From Ophioceras dolichostomum (lineage: Eukaryota; Ascomycota; Sordariomycetes; Magnaporthales; Ophioceraceae): a stretch of 64,000 bases of DNA. Every line of letters starts with the position of its first letter. Within the stretch, counting starts at the first letter, position 1. The notes under the pieces are model-generated. The model was not told the origin of the DNA, did not search any database, and saw only the letters and a list, made by a program, of their open reading frames with translations. Location of the stretch: assembly GCA_003049485.1 (NCBI GenBank), contig PYST01000154.1, positions 26,945-90,944 on the forward strand, in the 5' to 3' direction. This document shows, one piece after another, positions 54,112-64,000 of this stretch. The position numbers were made by a program, and so were the translations under genes.

Positions 54112-57100
54112 GATGACCGACTTTGTGGGGTGCCTATAGAACTGCTCGTCTGAGGGGGTCTACGTCCAATTGATTGGTGGAACACAGAGAAGGATGACGA
54201 ACAGCGGTTTGCAAAGGGAGGTCCAAAAAATGTATTGTTGATTACTATGACGAAATGGTATGGGATTTCTCAGGGGGCGTCCTAGTTGAATCGCTTCGCT
54301 GACTGATGAAACAGTGGGAAATATGATTGGTCGCATTGAAGCTCTCATTGAGAAGCCTGAGGCAGCAGAGGTTGTGTCAGACTCTGAAGGAGCCGAACCG
54401 GATCGGAGCGGATCCCCGTGTGTTCCGTGGAACTACCATATCCCGAGCCATATCCCGAGTTTCCGACGAGTCCCTCTCTCTCACCGGAGACTTTTTTACA
54501 TTCTCGAAGCCCCAGCCTGCGCCCTTCGCCCTGTCTTTGGTCTTGGCAGTCCCCGTTCTCCTCAGAGCCTCACTCATAGCGGGGTCAGTCAGCTCCCCCC
54601 TCTCTCTTGCCCTAAACTGTGCAACTGAGATCCGTCTGCAGTGTTACCGCAAAGAAGCAAAAAGGTTCGGCTGGCCGGGTCAAGGTTATTTATTTCCAAA
54701 CGGGGCGAGTGGATTACTTTGCGAGTAGATTAGACGGCAAGCACATCATTGGTAGTCTATCAGCCGTGGCAGGCCGAGAGGAAAGGCTGCGTGCATGCGG
54801 CCCCGTACCACATCACGAGACAACCGGCTACTGATTGCTTTCCAATAATTTTTCGTTCCCGTGGGACGACGACGGACCTAGACCGCCGAGCTGACATCCC
54901 AGCTGTAAGGTCCCTCTCCTAAGTCCCTTAGTGCACCTTACCTACTACTACCACTTACCTAATATTTAGGTACTCCGCAGCAAGCCAACGGAGGCCTCCC
55001 GCAGGTGAGGGAGAAGTTTGGAAAAGAGAAAAAGTAGTCGGGTCAGTCGGTCAGTCAGGTAGGTTTAGTTCGTCCGTCCACCGCCTGGAAGAATTCCGTC
55101 GCATGATCCGCCTCGGACGACGTGACGTGTCATCATCTCCCAACCTATCTCTCAAGGACAAGATACGAATGGGGAAGGCGGATGGATGGGAGCTATGAAC
55201 CCAGCGTGATAGAATGTGAAGTGGAGGGGGGAGGGAGGCGTGAGTGCTTGGTGGGCTCTGCGTTAGCTGGGAAAGACCAGGCGAAGAGACAGACAAACGA
55301 CTCGGGCTCCTTTCTCTCCGATCTATCCTGCTCTGTTCCCTGATCGTTTCTGCATCCGCCCCCGTGTCTCTGTCGGCCACTCCCGGCTGATAATATTTTT
55401 TTGCGTTGTTTCTTTTTTTTTCTGGCGTTGCGGTGTGAATCATCAGCATACCATCAAGCCGCCGTCACCGCTTGCTTGCCACCCGCCACTCGCCACCCAC
55501 ATGCTACCTCCTATTCTCTGCGTTGACCTTCCTGCGTCTCTCGTTAGTTAGGAAGTCTGGGATGAGAAAAAAGGTTGCTGATGTAGAGGCGGTCAATTCC
55601 TGCTGTCCGCGCGCTTCGTAAGCCATACGATGCACGCACACCACACACAGACGCAGAACGCTAGTCAGCGAGCGAGGGGGATGTTTTCGAGCCTCAACGG
55701 GCAATGAGGGATTGGCTTGAGAGCCTCTCTCTCTCTCTCTCGTCATCCCCCTTTCGTCTCGGTGCATGTTTCTCCCGTGAAGGCGAGGGTGGTGGTGGGA
55801 CGGAGACGAGGAAATGGGGGCCGAGACTGGTCAGAGAGCAAAATTTGCTCTTTCACTATGCCCCCTTCCCTTCCCCTTAGCTTCGGCCTTTCCTTGGCAT
55901 GGGGGCTCATTGTGTCCTCTCCCCTCCCTCTACTTGCGGTTTGGAGTTGTGAGGGGGGGAATTGGAGAGGCTATGAAGGGGAATATTGGTAAGTTGGCTG
56001 TGGGGGGAGTCGTAAGAGCGGAGAGTTGAGAGATCTAAAGAGGAAAAAGAATCATCAAAGAACAGGAGATATCTTTTTGAGATAAAAGCGTGGGGCGTTG
56101 GTTTGGCGTATCTGAGAAAGATAGGAGACGCTTGGAAGAAGCCTGTATCAGTCATCGATATGGATAGTTGGGATTGAGAGAATATTTTTTTTCTGTCTTT
56201 TTTTTGTCCTTTTTCTCCTCGCGCACCGCGGGCGAGGCTGGCTGAAAGAACGAGAGATTGTCTGATGTCTGACGATCGTTTATGTTTCAACGCAGTGCGC
56301 CATCTCTCTTGACTCTCACTGGAGGCCACCTCACTACCACCCCCACGAGCGGGGTGCTTTTAATAAGTTTCACCTGACAGGACTTTTGCAGCTTTGCTTC
56401 TTCAAATCATGTCAGGCAGGCTAGGACGAAGAGAGAATAGAACGGATGGTGGATGGGGGGAGAGACATGTGGAGAGGATAGGAGGGGGCCATTGATTCTA
56501 CCACCTCGTTCAGTCTTCGGCCGAATGTGGGCAGGCTGGCTGGCTGACTAGCTAGCTGGCTGGGCTAGCTTTTAGGAGGCTTGATGGTGTGCAGCAGTCG
56601 TGTGTTGTTGTGCGGCGGCCTGCATTTATTGCCCATATGCCAACGAAGCACGCTACCCGCTCATTTCCCATTCTGAGGGATCTGCAGCAGAGAAGCAAGA
56701 CAAAAGCACGTCCAGAGTCTGCCTGACCAGCCATTGCCATGTCGTGACTTTCTGGCCTGGGGTGGACGGTCCCCACGCCAGAAAGTGCACTTTGGTGATC
56801 ATCGGCTATCTCTTCGGCCACTTGGCTAATAAGAGAATGTGTGGGTGGGGGAGCTGACTTAGAAGGGGGAGAGAAAGAGGAAAGAACCGCATCCAACCTC
56901 CCTCTTCTAGCCCCGAGTTTTCGATATTTGCGTTGTCGTCACCGCACTTGTCACATGGAACGCCTTGATTTTCATCAACAAGTGGTGGGCGGATGTGATG
57001 AGAGAAAGTTGAAGTGATGAAGAGGAGGAGTGGACGGCGGGAAAAGAGGGACTTTTCGGGAGCTTGGCCCGATGATTCCTCTCCAGCCAGCCAGTCAGTT

Positions 57101-60100
57101 CGCGAGCGAGGCTGTGCGGTTGACTATGAGGCTCTTCTCTCCTCGAGTGTGCTTCGTATCTGCGGTACCACTATATGGATGCGCGATTCACAGGGCCGAG
57201 AGCCGGACTCCTACAAAGGAAGAGAACAGGCCAAAAACGGGAAGCCTGGTCGAATCAAACCACGCGGACCTGTCCGCCGTTGGTAATAAGGGGCCGAGGG
57301 GCTGACTGGCTAGGTGGTTCTAGAGTCGTCCATTGGGTGGGGTTAAGACGATATCGGCAGGATACAGGAAGGGAGGAAAAAAATATTCTGCGGGAGACTG
57401 CCATGCGACAGGAGAGCCGTGCGGAGACGGGAGTAATTGGGGGCTGGTCGGCCAATCGAGGCGAAGGACTCATCCCGTCAGTCCGTGAGGTTCGAAGCGG
57501 GATGGATCGGTCGGAAAGAGCCGCATCTTAACGAGGCAAAAATGTCTGTCTATCCCGGTTGATTGGCCCGGACAGCCTCAACGAGAATGGTCTGCTGATG
57601 GCGGTTGAGAATGCGCGCGTGCGGGAGAAAAGACAGAATTTGTGTGTGCGTGCGTGGTTGTGTGTGGCTGGGAGGGAGAAGTTGCCACCACTTGTGGAAC
57701 ACGACCTCGGCGTGCAATCGTCAGGCCGCCAGCCAGCCCGACAGCCCGTCCATTAGTCCGTCCGTCGGCTGAGACGAATACGGAAATTTCGGCCAGGACA
57801 AAGAAAGCCTTGGGTTGCATGAGCCGTCAACGGGCAATATTGAGGCTCTGCTCAACATAATTTCGAGAGAGGAGGACGAGAGGGGGAAGCGGTGGTTGAT
57901 GATATCAGTGCATGATACGGAATAAGGGAGGGAAAAGCAGCGATTGTTGAAAGGGGGTGCCACATGGTGAGCAAAAGTGATGAGCTCCGGAGGCGAGCCA
58001 ATAGCTGCGTGACGACGGTGAGAGAAGAGCCGAAAGCGTGCGACGATTGGGTAGTCTTTGCGTGGTCATTCGGTGATGTGTTGAGTGCTTGGTGTCTGGT
58101 GTGTCACCCATGTCATTTTGTGCCCATGCTACCCACCATCTACGGTTGCAATCTGGGAGACCGTTTGAGAACTGGAGGACATTTGAGGCTCTGCTCCTCC
58201 TAGAGTCCGAAGAAGCTGAGGTGGGCGAGTTTGAACCGTGAAATATCCCCCCGTCTTATTTATCGGAACGAGAAAGCTATGCCTCATTGGGAAACAGCTA
58301 GAGAAACGCCGGAGCCTAACGACTTTCGGGTCTTGGAGGCGAGCCAAGGTGGCGGGCGCAAGCGAATGAGGTGTGTGGTCTTCCGCAGGGTGTGGCGGCC
58401 AAGAAGAGAAGGAGGTATGTTGGCACACCGGTTACGGTTTCTGTTAAGCCAGCAGGTTGCTATGCGGCTCAAAGGTCCGAATTTTTTGTGTCATGTGCTT
58501 GCTGTGGCCAGCCGCGACCGTTGGCGGGAGGACTTTGCCCGCTAACAGGCTTGGGAAGTGGAGATTGTCAGTTCAGAGGCGAGCGTTCTTTCCCGCATCC
58601 GTGCAAGGGCCTTGCTTGCCCTGTTTGCCCCGCCCGTGGTTGTCGCTGCCAGGGTGCGAAGGTGCAGGGATAATCCGTAGACCAGCCAGGGACAGCTGTT
58701 GGTCAAAACAATTTTCTGTTCAATTGAAAAAGCTGGTTGGAAGGGAGGCTCTGCTTGTCTGCTTGCTGTGAAGGATGCAGCAGAGCCGCATGCCTCAAGT
58801 TCTGTAATTTTGGGGGAGGGCATTCATCCCCCTCCCTTCAACTCCTCCTCGCTCTTGCTCAAAAGTTCGGGGGCCACTGCGAGACGACGGCCAGCTGACA
58901 CATGCAGTATGCTCGATGCTAAAATCGCCTAGGGCCTGGCTCCTGCTTGTTTTCTGTGCGGTGCCTGCTTCATGTTCAGCTCAGCTGAACGCACCCCGAG
59001 AGGTAAGCTCCAAGTCGCCTGAGACTTTGCTGATTCTGATTCAATCAGAAGCAAATCGGGTCTTCTGCGGCTCCCCGAAACAGCAAAGCTGCCACCTGCG
59101 CTGCCCACCTGCGCTGCCCCCGCTGCCACAGCAAGCTGCCGACAAGTTTGGCCAAGCTCTTCCCAGAAGTTCCTTGGCTGGAAGGCGCCACGCATGCGAG
59201 GATAGGCGAATTACACCAGACATCGACCTCCAGTCCGCCAGCAAACCAGCCAGCGGTTCATGCCACGCCTCACCAGCGTGCATCTCTCCTGCTTGTTGTG
59301 CAGCATCTCTCTCCCTTTCTCGCCTTCTAGTGGACGGCAGAACTTGGGTGTGTGTGCGTGTGTGTGTGTGTGTGCATTGTTAGTGTGCAACCCCCCTTCC
59401 GGGACATTCTGGGACATTGGCGGGTTTCATTCAATTTTCTTTTGTCTATTCTTCCAATCTCTATTGACGATGGAAACGATGGAATCTGCAACTGTTCTGC
59501 AACTGGATGGAAAATTGCGGGGGGTGGGATTGTCCTCTGTGGTGGGTGAGGGCTGGCTCGCCGGTCCGCTGTCTCTCTCTTTCCAGAACCGGCCGAATGT
59601 CAAAGGCACTTGACATGACCACTAGCACAGCCAGCCTCACACATCCATCCTTGCGGAATACCTGTCCATCCTTACTCCCCTTTTCTCACTCGTACTCACC
59701 CGTTCCTTGCCCGACTTGCATAATACTCGGCACCTAGCTGCACCTAGCTGCACCTCCTTGCCAGTCGCATGTGAGCTCATTCATTCATTACAAGCAGTGG
59801 CACTTCCGGAGTACGGTTTACCTCTTTCGCACCGAGAGGTACTTATATGGCACCCTTCCGGCCCCTTTATCCCCCTCGAACGTCCGACTTGTCGGAGCAT
59901 GTCCCCTTTCCTCATCCTCAACTCTCCTCATCGCTCTCTTTTCTCTAGATCCTTTCTAATTCACCTTGCCTTTCCTTGTGGTTTTGTTGTTGATTCCCTA
60001 TATATCATCTCCATCTGCCCTCGTCAATTTGTCCCGCCGTCCTCCTCCTCCATCTCTCACCCCACATCCCACATCCCACTCGGCCACCTGTTCAAGTGTA

Positions 60101-60136
60101 TGATGGATGGTCATCCCTTGACCATCTCCGATTACC
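54112..60136. other. Gene-free stretch of about 6 kb
   Basis: No supported protein or RNA gene. Open frames are short and of biased composition. It includes CT-rich blocks (notably 59640-60130, likely leader of the F-box gene), GT runs near 59345-59380, TACCTA-type clusters near 54945-54975, and a strong hairpin at 56747-56786. The size is large for a compact ascomycete genome and could hide non-coding transcripts or a long regulatory region. Confidence 0.45.
56747..56786. repeat. 16-bp inverted repeat with 8-nt loop
   Basis: The left arm at 56747-56762 (ACTTTCTGGCCTGGGG) pairs with the right arm at 56771-56786 (CCCCACGCCAGAAAGT) with a single mismatch. With one bulged base, the flanking GTG (44-46) and CAC (88-90) lengthen the stem to about 19 pairs. 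The loop is TGGACGGT. There is no T-run immediately after it. It could be a structured RNA element, a miRNA-like precursor or a small transposon relic. Confidence 0.75.
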
Positions 60137-62724
60137 ATGTCCATCCGCCGCCTGCCCTGGGAGATTATTTCCTATATCGCCCAGGAACTGGAGCTGGATG
60201 ACTTGTTCAATCTCGCATTGACCTGTCGCCAGCTCCAGGGGCTGATCCACGACGACAACGTCTGCAGGCGGGCACTCGAGGTGAGCCGCCTCCTCCTCCT
60301 CCTCCTCTCGTGATCTTCCTGCGGCACCGGGGCGCACTCCCGCGTGCATCGTGCTCCACGCTCCACGCTCCTTGCCCCATGTCCCGCGTACTGCTTTAGC
60401 CTATTGAGAAGAGCCTCCCACGCTGACCAAGAACGTACACGCCTGTGTGTGGCGCAGTCTCGGGCACCCTGGACCACTGAAACCCAGGAAGCCCGTCAGA
60501 CTAAGAGGTTCGCAAGGGAGCTGAGGAGATTAGTCAAGCGGAGAGCAGCGCTCTCGTCAGCTTCGCCCTATCTCGCTGCCATTGTCGCTGTGGCCGAATC
60601 GTACCTGTACACGGACGGCGTGCTCTGCTACATCAGCGACGGGCGCNTCTCGCTGCCATTGTCGCTGTGGCCGAATCGTACCTGTACACGGACGGCGTGC
60701 TCTGCTACATCAGCGACGGGCGCCTGCGGATCCTGGATCTGCACAACTCTGCGAGCCGGGAGCAGGTACTGGACATCGCCGCCGTTGTGCGTTCCGACTC
60801 CAGTCTCCCCGACTGGGAGCGACGGAGGCCCGACTCCGAGCTGCAACTCATATACTACTCCCACGGCTTCGTCACCTGCCGGTACAGCCGTCGCAGGACT
60901 CATCCGGGCTGGCTCGTCGTGATAGACACTGTCCGAGGCCTAGTTTTCAGCCAGCAGCTCGAGTCCGCAGCCAAGCTGTTCGTGCGCAACAACGCCGAGT
61001 TCCTTTATTATGGTGTCCATTCGGAAGCATACGAGTATGACGACCGCCGCTGGGCCGTGCGGTGCTGCAACCTCCGCGAGGCGAAGTGGTATCCCCAGAA
61101 GCTGGTCTTCACCGAGATAGTGGGATCCGAGATCGGAGCCAACATCTGCTTCGAAATCATCGACGGGTACTTCTACTGTCTCGCGAACCGGGCCAACTTC
61201 GAGATCGAGGAGATCCACTGGAAGTCATACTACGTCTACCTTCGCATTCCCGTCGGCGAGCCACCCACCAGGCAGCACCCGGACGGCGCCCAAACCGAGG
61301 TGATCTGGCGCAAGGACCACGCTGAGGGGCCTATCGACGATCGCTGGACCTTTCTCCGGCTCGTGAAGCACGAGGTCACTGGCGCCGTAACCGTTGTCGA
61401 ATCGCGGAAGGAGTGGATGTCCGGGAAAAGCACGAGCATGCGGACGTACTATACAAGCGAGCTTGAATGGCCCCAGCGCCGCGGCAGCAACGGCTGCCCC
61501 CCGGACGATAACACCGGCGCCGGCCTATCTTTGACGGTGCTGTCGAGTTTTGCGGGCGGCAGCGGCGGCGGCGGCGTCGGCATACCGAGTGGCTCGGGCA
61601 TCCCTGGCGCATCAGATCACTGGTCAGGCGCGAAGGAGGCGAGTGTCCGCGCGGATGCTCGCTCACCGCACACGGTCCACCCCGGCGACGATACGTCTTC
61701 CTACTCCATGTCGACCCTATCGAGCTCCCTGATGCGGACGTACCACCCAGGATGTCAAACTTTCATAGACCTGGTCAACGACGAGGTGCCGTGCACCAGC
61801 GCCAGCGGCAGCACGCAGAGGATAAGGCTACGGGCCGGCTCCAGGAGACTGCGGACTCCTAAGGAGCTCAGGGAGCTAGGGAATGCCTACGCCGACCTAC
61901 CTGACAACGCACTGTACCCAGAGAGACAGATAAAGACGCTCTACAGGGCCATCGATGTCAAATGCTGGCCCCCAGACCAATGCCAGGGCCTGCATCTAGA
62001 TCCTGATCTGGAGGACCTTTTCGGCGTCCTCAACCCCGGGACGCACCAGGGACCTGTGTGTGGGGTGTGGGATGAGAGGTCGATGTGTTATGCCACAGAC
62101 ACGGCCGATAAAGCCCTTAAAGCTATCGTCTTTATCTCGTGGGATCCATCGATCCGTCTGCGCGGCGTCCAGTCATGGCTAAGACGACGTGGGGGCGACG
62201 ACCAATGCCAACGACAGAACGAAATTGATAGAAGCCATAGGGTCCATAGGGTCGGCAACGCCAGCATTGACGAACAAGCAAGCTTCTCGCGACAGGCACA
62301 AGCACAAGCAGCACCCCTGCTGGACACCATCACTGGCTTCGGCAATGGTTCTAGCAGAATCCCTGGTGATCCAACCAAGGGGAAGCAGAAGGCAGCGGGG
62401 GCGGAAGGAGAAGCGCGGGATCCGCGTGCTACATCGTTGTCGAATGCCAACGACAGCTCGCCTGCAGCTCCAGCCACAGAACCAGTGGGGGAGAGAAGAA
62501 GCAGGCCCCCGGCAGCTCACAGCGGGAGTTGCTCAACTGCAGCCAAGGCCCCTGGCTCAGCAGCAGCAGCAGCATCGGCAGGAGCAACGACGCAAAAAAC
62601 AGCACTAGCTCCGACGGGCAGAGACGAACTCCCTTTCCCTCCCCCCACCTCTTCGCCCGAGTGGATCTGGACGGAGTCGCCCATGTACGCTGCCATCCAT
62701 CAGGGGTATGATTTTACACAGTGA
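60137..62724 (+). CDS. F-box protein, conserved in filamentous ascomycetes
   Basis: Exon 1 is 60137-60280; exon 2 begins at 60458 after a GCGCAG acceptor with a GCTGAC branch-like site upstream. The frame is interrupted by a 76-bp exact duplication separated by one N (60571-60646, N, 60648-60723). Ignoring 60647-60723 as an assembly artefact restores one frame to the TGA at 62722, giving 777 aa. The F-box spans about residues 3-48 (RLPWEIISYIAQELELDDLF, LALTCRQLQGLI), which would bind Skp1 in an SCF ubiquitin ligase. The rest is a long conserved region (RRLVKRRAAL, LYTDGVLCYISDGRLRILDL, KLFVRNNAEFLYYGVHSE, CFEIIDGYFYCLANR, HAEGPIDDRWTFLRL, VVESRKEWMSG), probably substrate binding. The last about 130 residues are low complexity. 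I recall this arrangement from many Pezizomycotina F-box proteins; the target is unknown. As given, the gene is broken by the artefact. Confidence 0.85.
60571..60723. repeat. 76-bp exact duplication around a single N, probable misjoin
   Basis: Copy 1 (60571-60646) and copy 2 (60648-60723) are identical, with one N at 60647. Both encode the same part of the F-box protein. The 77-bp excess shifts the frame, and deleting it gives one continuous protein. This is what an unmerged contig overlap padded with N looks like. Confidence 0.92.
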
Positions 62725-64000
62725 TGGTCTGGTCTGGTCTGGTCATATGAGGGACATGTGCGGAAAAGAGGGGGGAAAGAAAGGATAGAGAGAGAGACAT
62801 GCATCATACGGATACCGAAGGCTGCATCAACATCACATCACATCACCTCTCTTCCAGGGTTGGCAAGTTTGCCCGCCCGCCCGTCCGCCCGCCTGTTCTG
62901 TGTCTCTCTCTCGTTCACCGATACGACGAGGTATTGGGGGCCGGAAGAGAAGATTTGGGGGTGACCCAGTCCAGCAAGAGGAAGTAGAAAAACTGCACAT
63001 TTATTTTATTCCCTCCTCATCTCCTGTCTCTCTCGGGTCAGATCTGGTTTGGGGTTGGTCAGTCGGGTCATTCATACAAAAAGAAAATATTGGAAGGGAA
63101 ATGGACCAAAAAAAGGAGGGGAGGGGGGGATGCAAGCAAGCATGCGACTATGCGTTGGCCTTGCGTTGAGGATGAAACAGGGCTACAACATTCAAAAGAC
63201 TACTTCTACTAGTACAGGACCACAGCACTGTACACTGTACAATACTTTCGGGGGCGGGAAAGATAGGTACGGGATAGAGGGAGGGAGGGAGGGAGGGCAG
63301 CAGCCGGGAAGGAAGGAAGCTCATAGCAGGGCGGCCCTAGGCTAGGAACAGAAGAAGCAACACAAGACAAGAGAGAAAGAGTACTGCTAGGCAGGGGTCC
63401 CCACTGCCGCTGTCGTGTTCCTACCTTCTCCATCCACTCAGGAACACTTAAACTTGGAGAGAGGAAGAGGAAAAAGGAAAGAGGAGGTGGTGGAGGGGGA
63501 GGGGGTGAGGGGAGCAGGCGTGTGTCTCTGTGTTCTGCTCCATGGCGTGCATATCGAACAACCCCTCTCCCCCAGCAGCAGAAGCAGAAAGCAGCCCGTC
63601 GGGTCGTGGGGTAGCACGCTGCAGGATCACTCTAGCTTGCCTGACCAGACCAAATCTGCCTTGGGACTACTGCTACCCTCGCTGGGAGGGGGGGAGAGAG
63701 TGTGAGGTGATCCACTTGACGCGTCTGCGAAATATGCCTCGTCTAGGCCTAGGGTCAGTCGGGCAGGCAGGCTGGCAGGCTAGGCTAGCAGGCAATAAAG
63801 ACAAAGAGATGAAGAGAGGGGTGATGGTGGGTGGTTGGAGGTATGACACTCTGAACCGTGTGTGGTATGGTTGCGGAGGACTTTTGAGTCAATAGGTAGG
63901 TATGATTTGGTGTGTCCGTCTCTCTATCTTCCGTAGCGTGAGGAAACGAAAGGAGCAAGGAGGAAAAAAGAGACGAGAAGGAGGGGGAGGGGGAGGGGGA
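62725..64000. other. 3' region and gene-free right end
   Basis: The F-box gene stop is followed at once by four TGGTC repeats (62725-62744). Further on are GAGG repeats (63280-63300), TAGGTAGG at 63893-63900 and a G-rich AGGGGG repeat reaching the window edge (63978-64000) that could form a G-quadruplex. No gene is supported. Confidence 0.55.

Noticed and set aside
60344..60922. Alternative frame through the 76-bp duplication
   Set aside because: It reads across the N in a frame that disagrees with the conserved F-box protein sequence on the far side; explained by the misjoin.

Overview
The window looks like nuclear DNA of a filamentous ascomycete, most likely a Sordariomycete. The grounds are short spliceosomal introns (about 46-320 nt, mostly GTRNGT donors and YAG acceptors, some with CTRAC-like branch sites), well-spaced single genes on both strands, and protein families typical of Pezizomycotina. 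No rRNA or tRNA gene, CRISPR array, operon or intact transposon was found. The sequence is an unfinished assembly: there is a 13-N gap inside a poly-C tract at 25983-25995, and a single N at 60647 between two identical 76-bp copies that breaks a gene.

Layout. 1-11.5 kb holds one small conserved gene (3407-3901, minus) and otherwise long gene-free DNA. 11.6-17.3 kb carries a FAM210/DUF1279 membrane protein (minus) and an AIM24-domain protein (plus). 20.9-23.4 kb encodes a Pro/Ala/Ser-rich protein of unknown function. 24.1-25.2 kb holds a chain of phase-compatible exons that I read as an unrecognised gene. 27.6-39.7 kb encodes four confident secreted proteins in a row: an ascomycete laccase-type multicopper oxidase, a cysteine-free protein with seven Lys-Arg sites, a large subtilisin-like protease with a Ser/Gly/Thr linker and a new-looking C-terminal domain, and a small protein with 12 cysteines. 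40.2-54.1 kb is housekeeping: the PC4/Sub1 transcription coactivator, a PXA-PX-nexin protein, 5-oxoprolinase, and a MOSC-flavin-ferredoxin fusion reductase. 54.1-60.1 kb is a 6-kb gene-free stretch containing a strong hairpin. A conserved F-box protein follows at 60.1-62.7 kb.

How the genes work together. The 27.6-39.7 kb block is the only part that suggests shared function (extracellular oxidation, proteolysis and small secreted proteins), but it uses both strands and has no visible common promoter, so it is a neighbourhood rather than a proven cluster. 5-oxoprolinase (glutathione/gamma-glutamyl cycle) and the MOSC reductase converge tail to tail with 259 bp between their stops. SUB1 and the PXA-PX gene diverge from a shared 1.2-kb region carrying a telobox-like motif and an (AG)n tract. 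All multi-exon models were spliced by eye; each was checked for reading phase across every junction.
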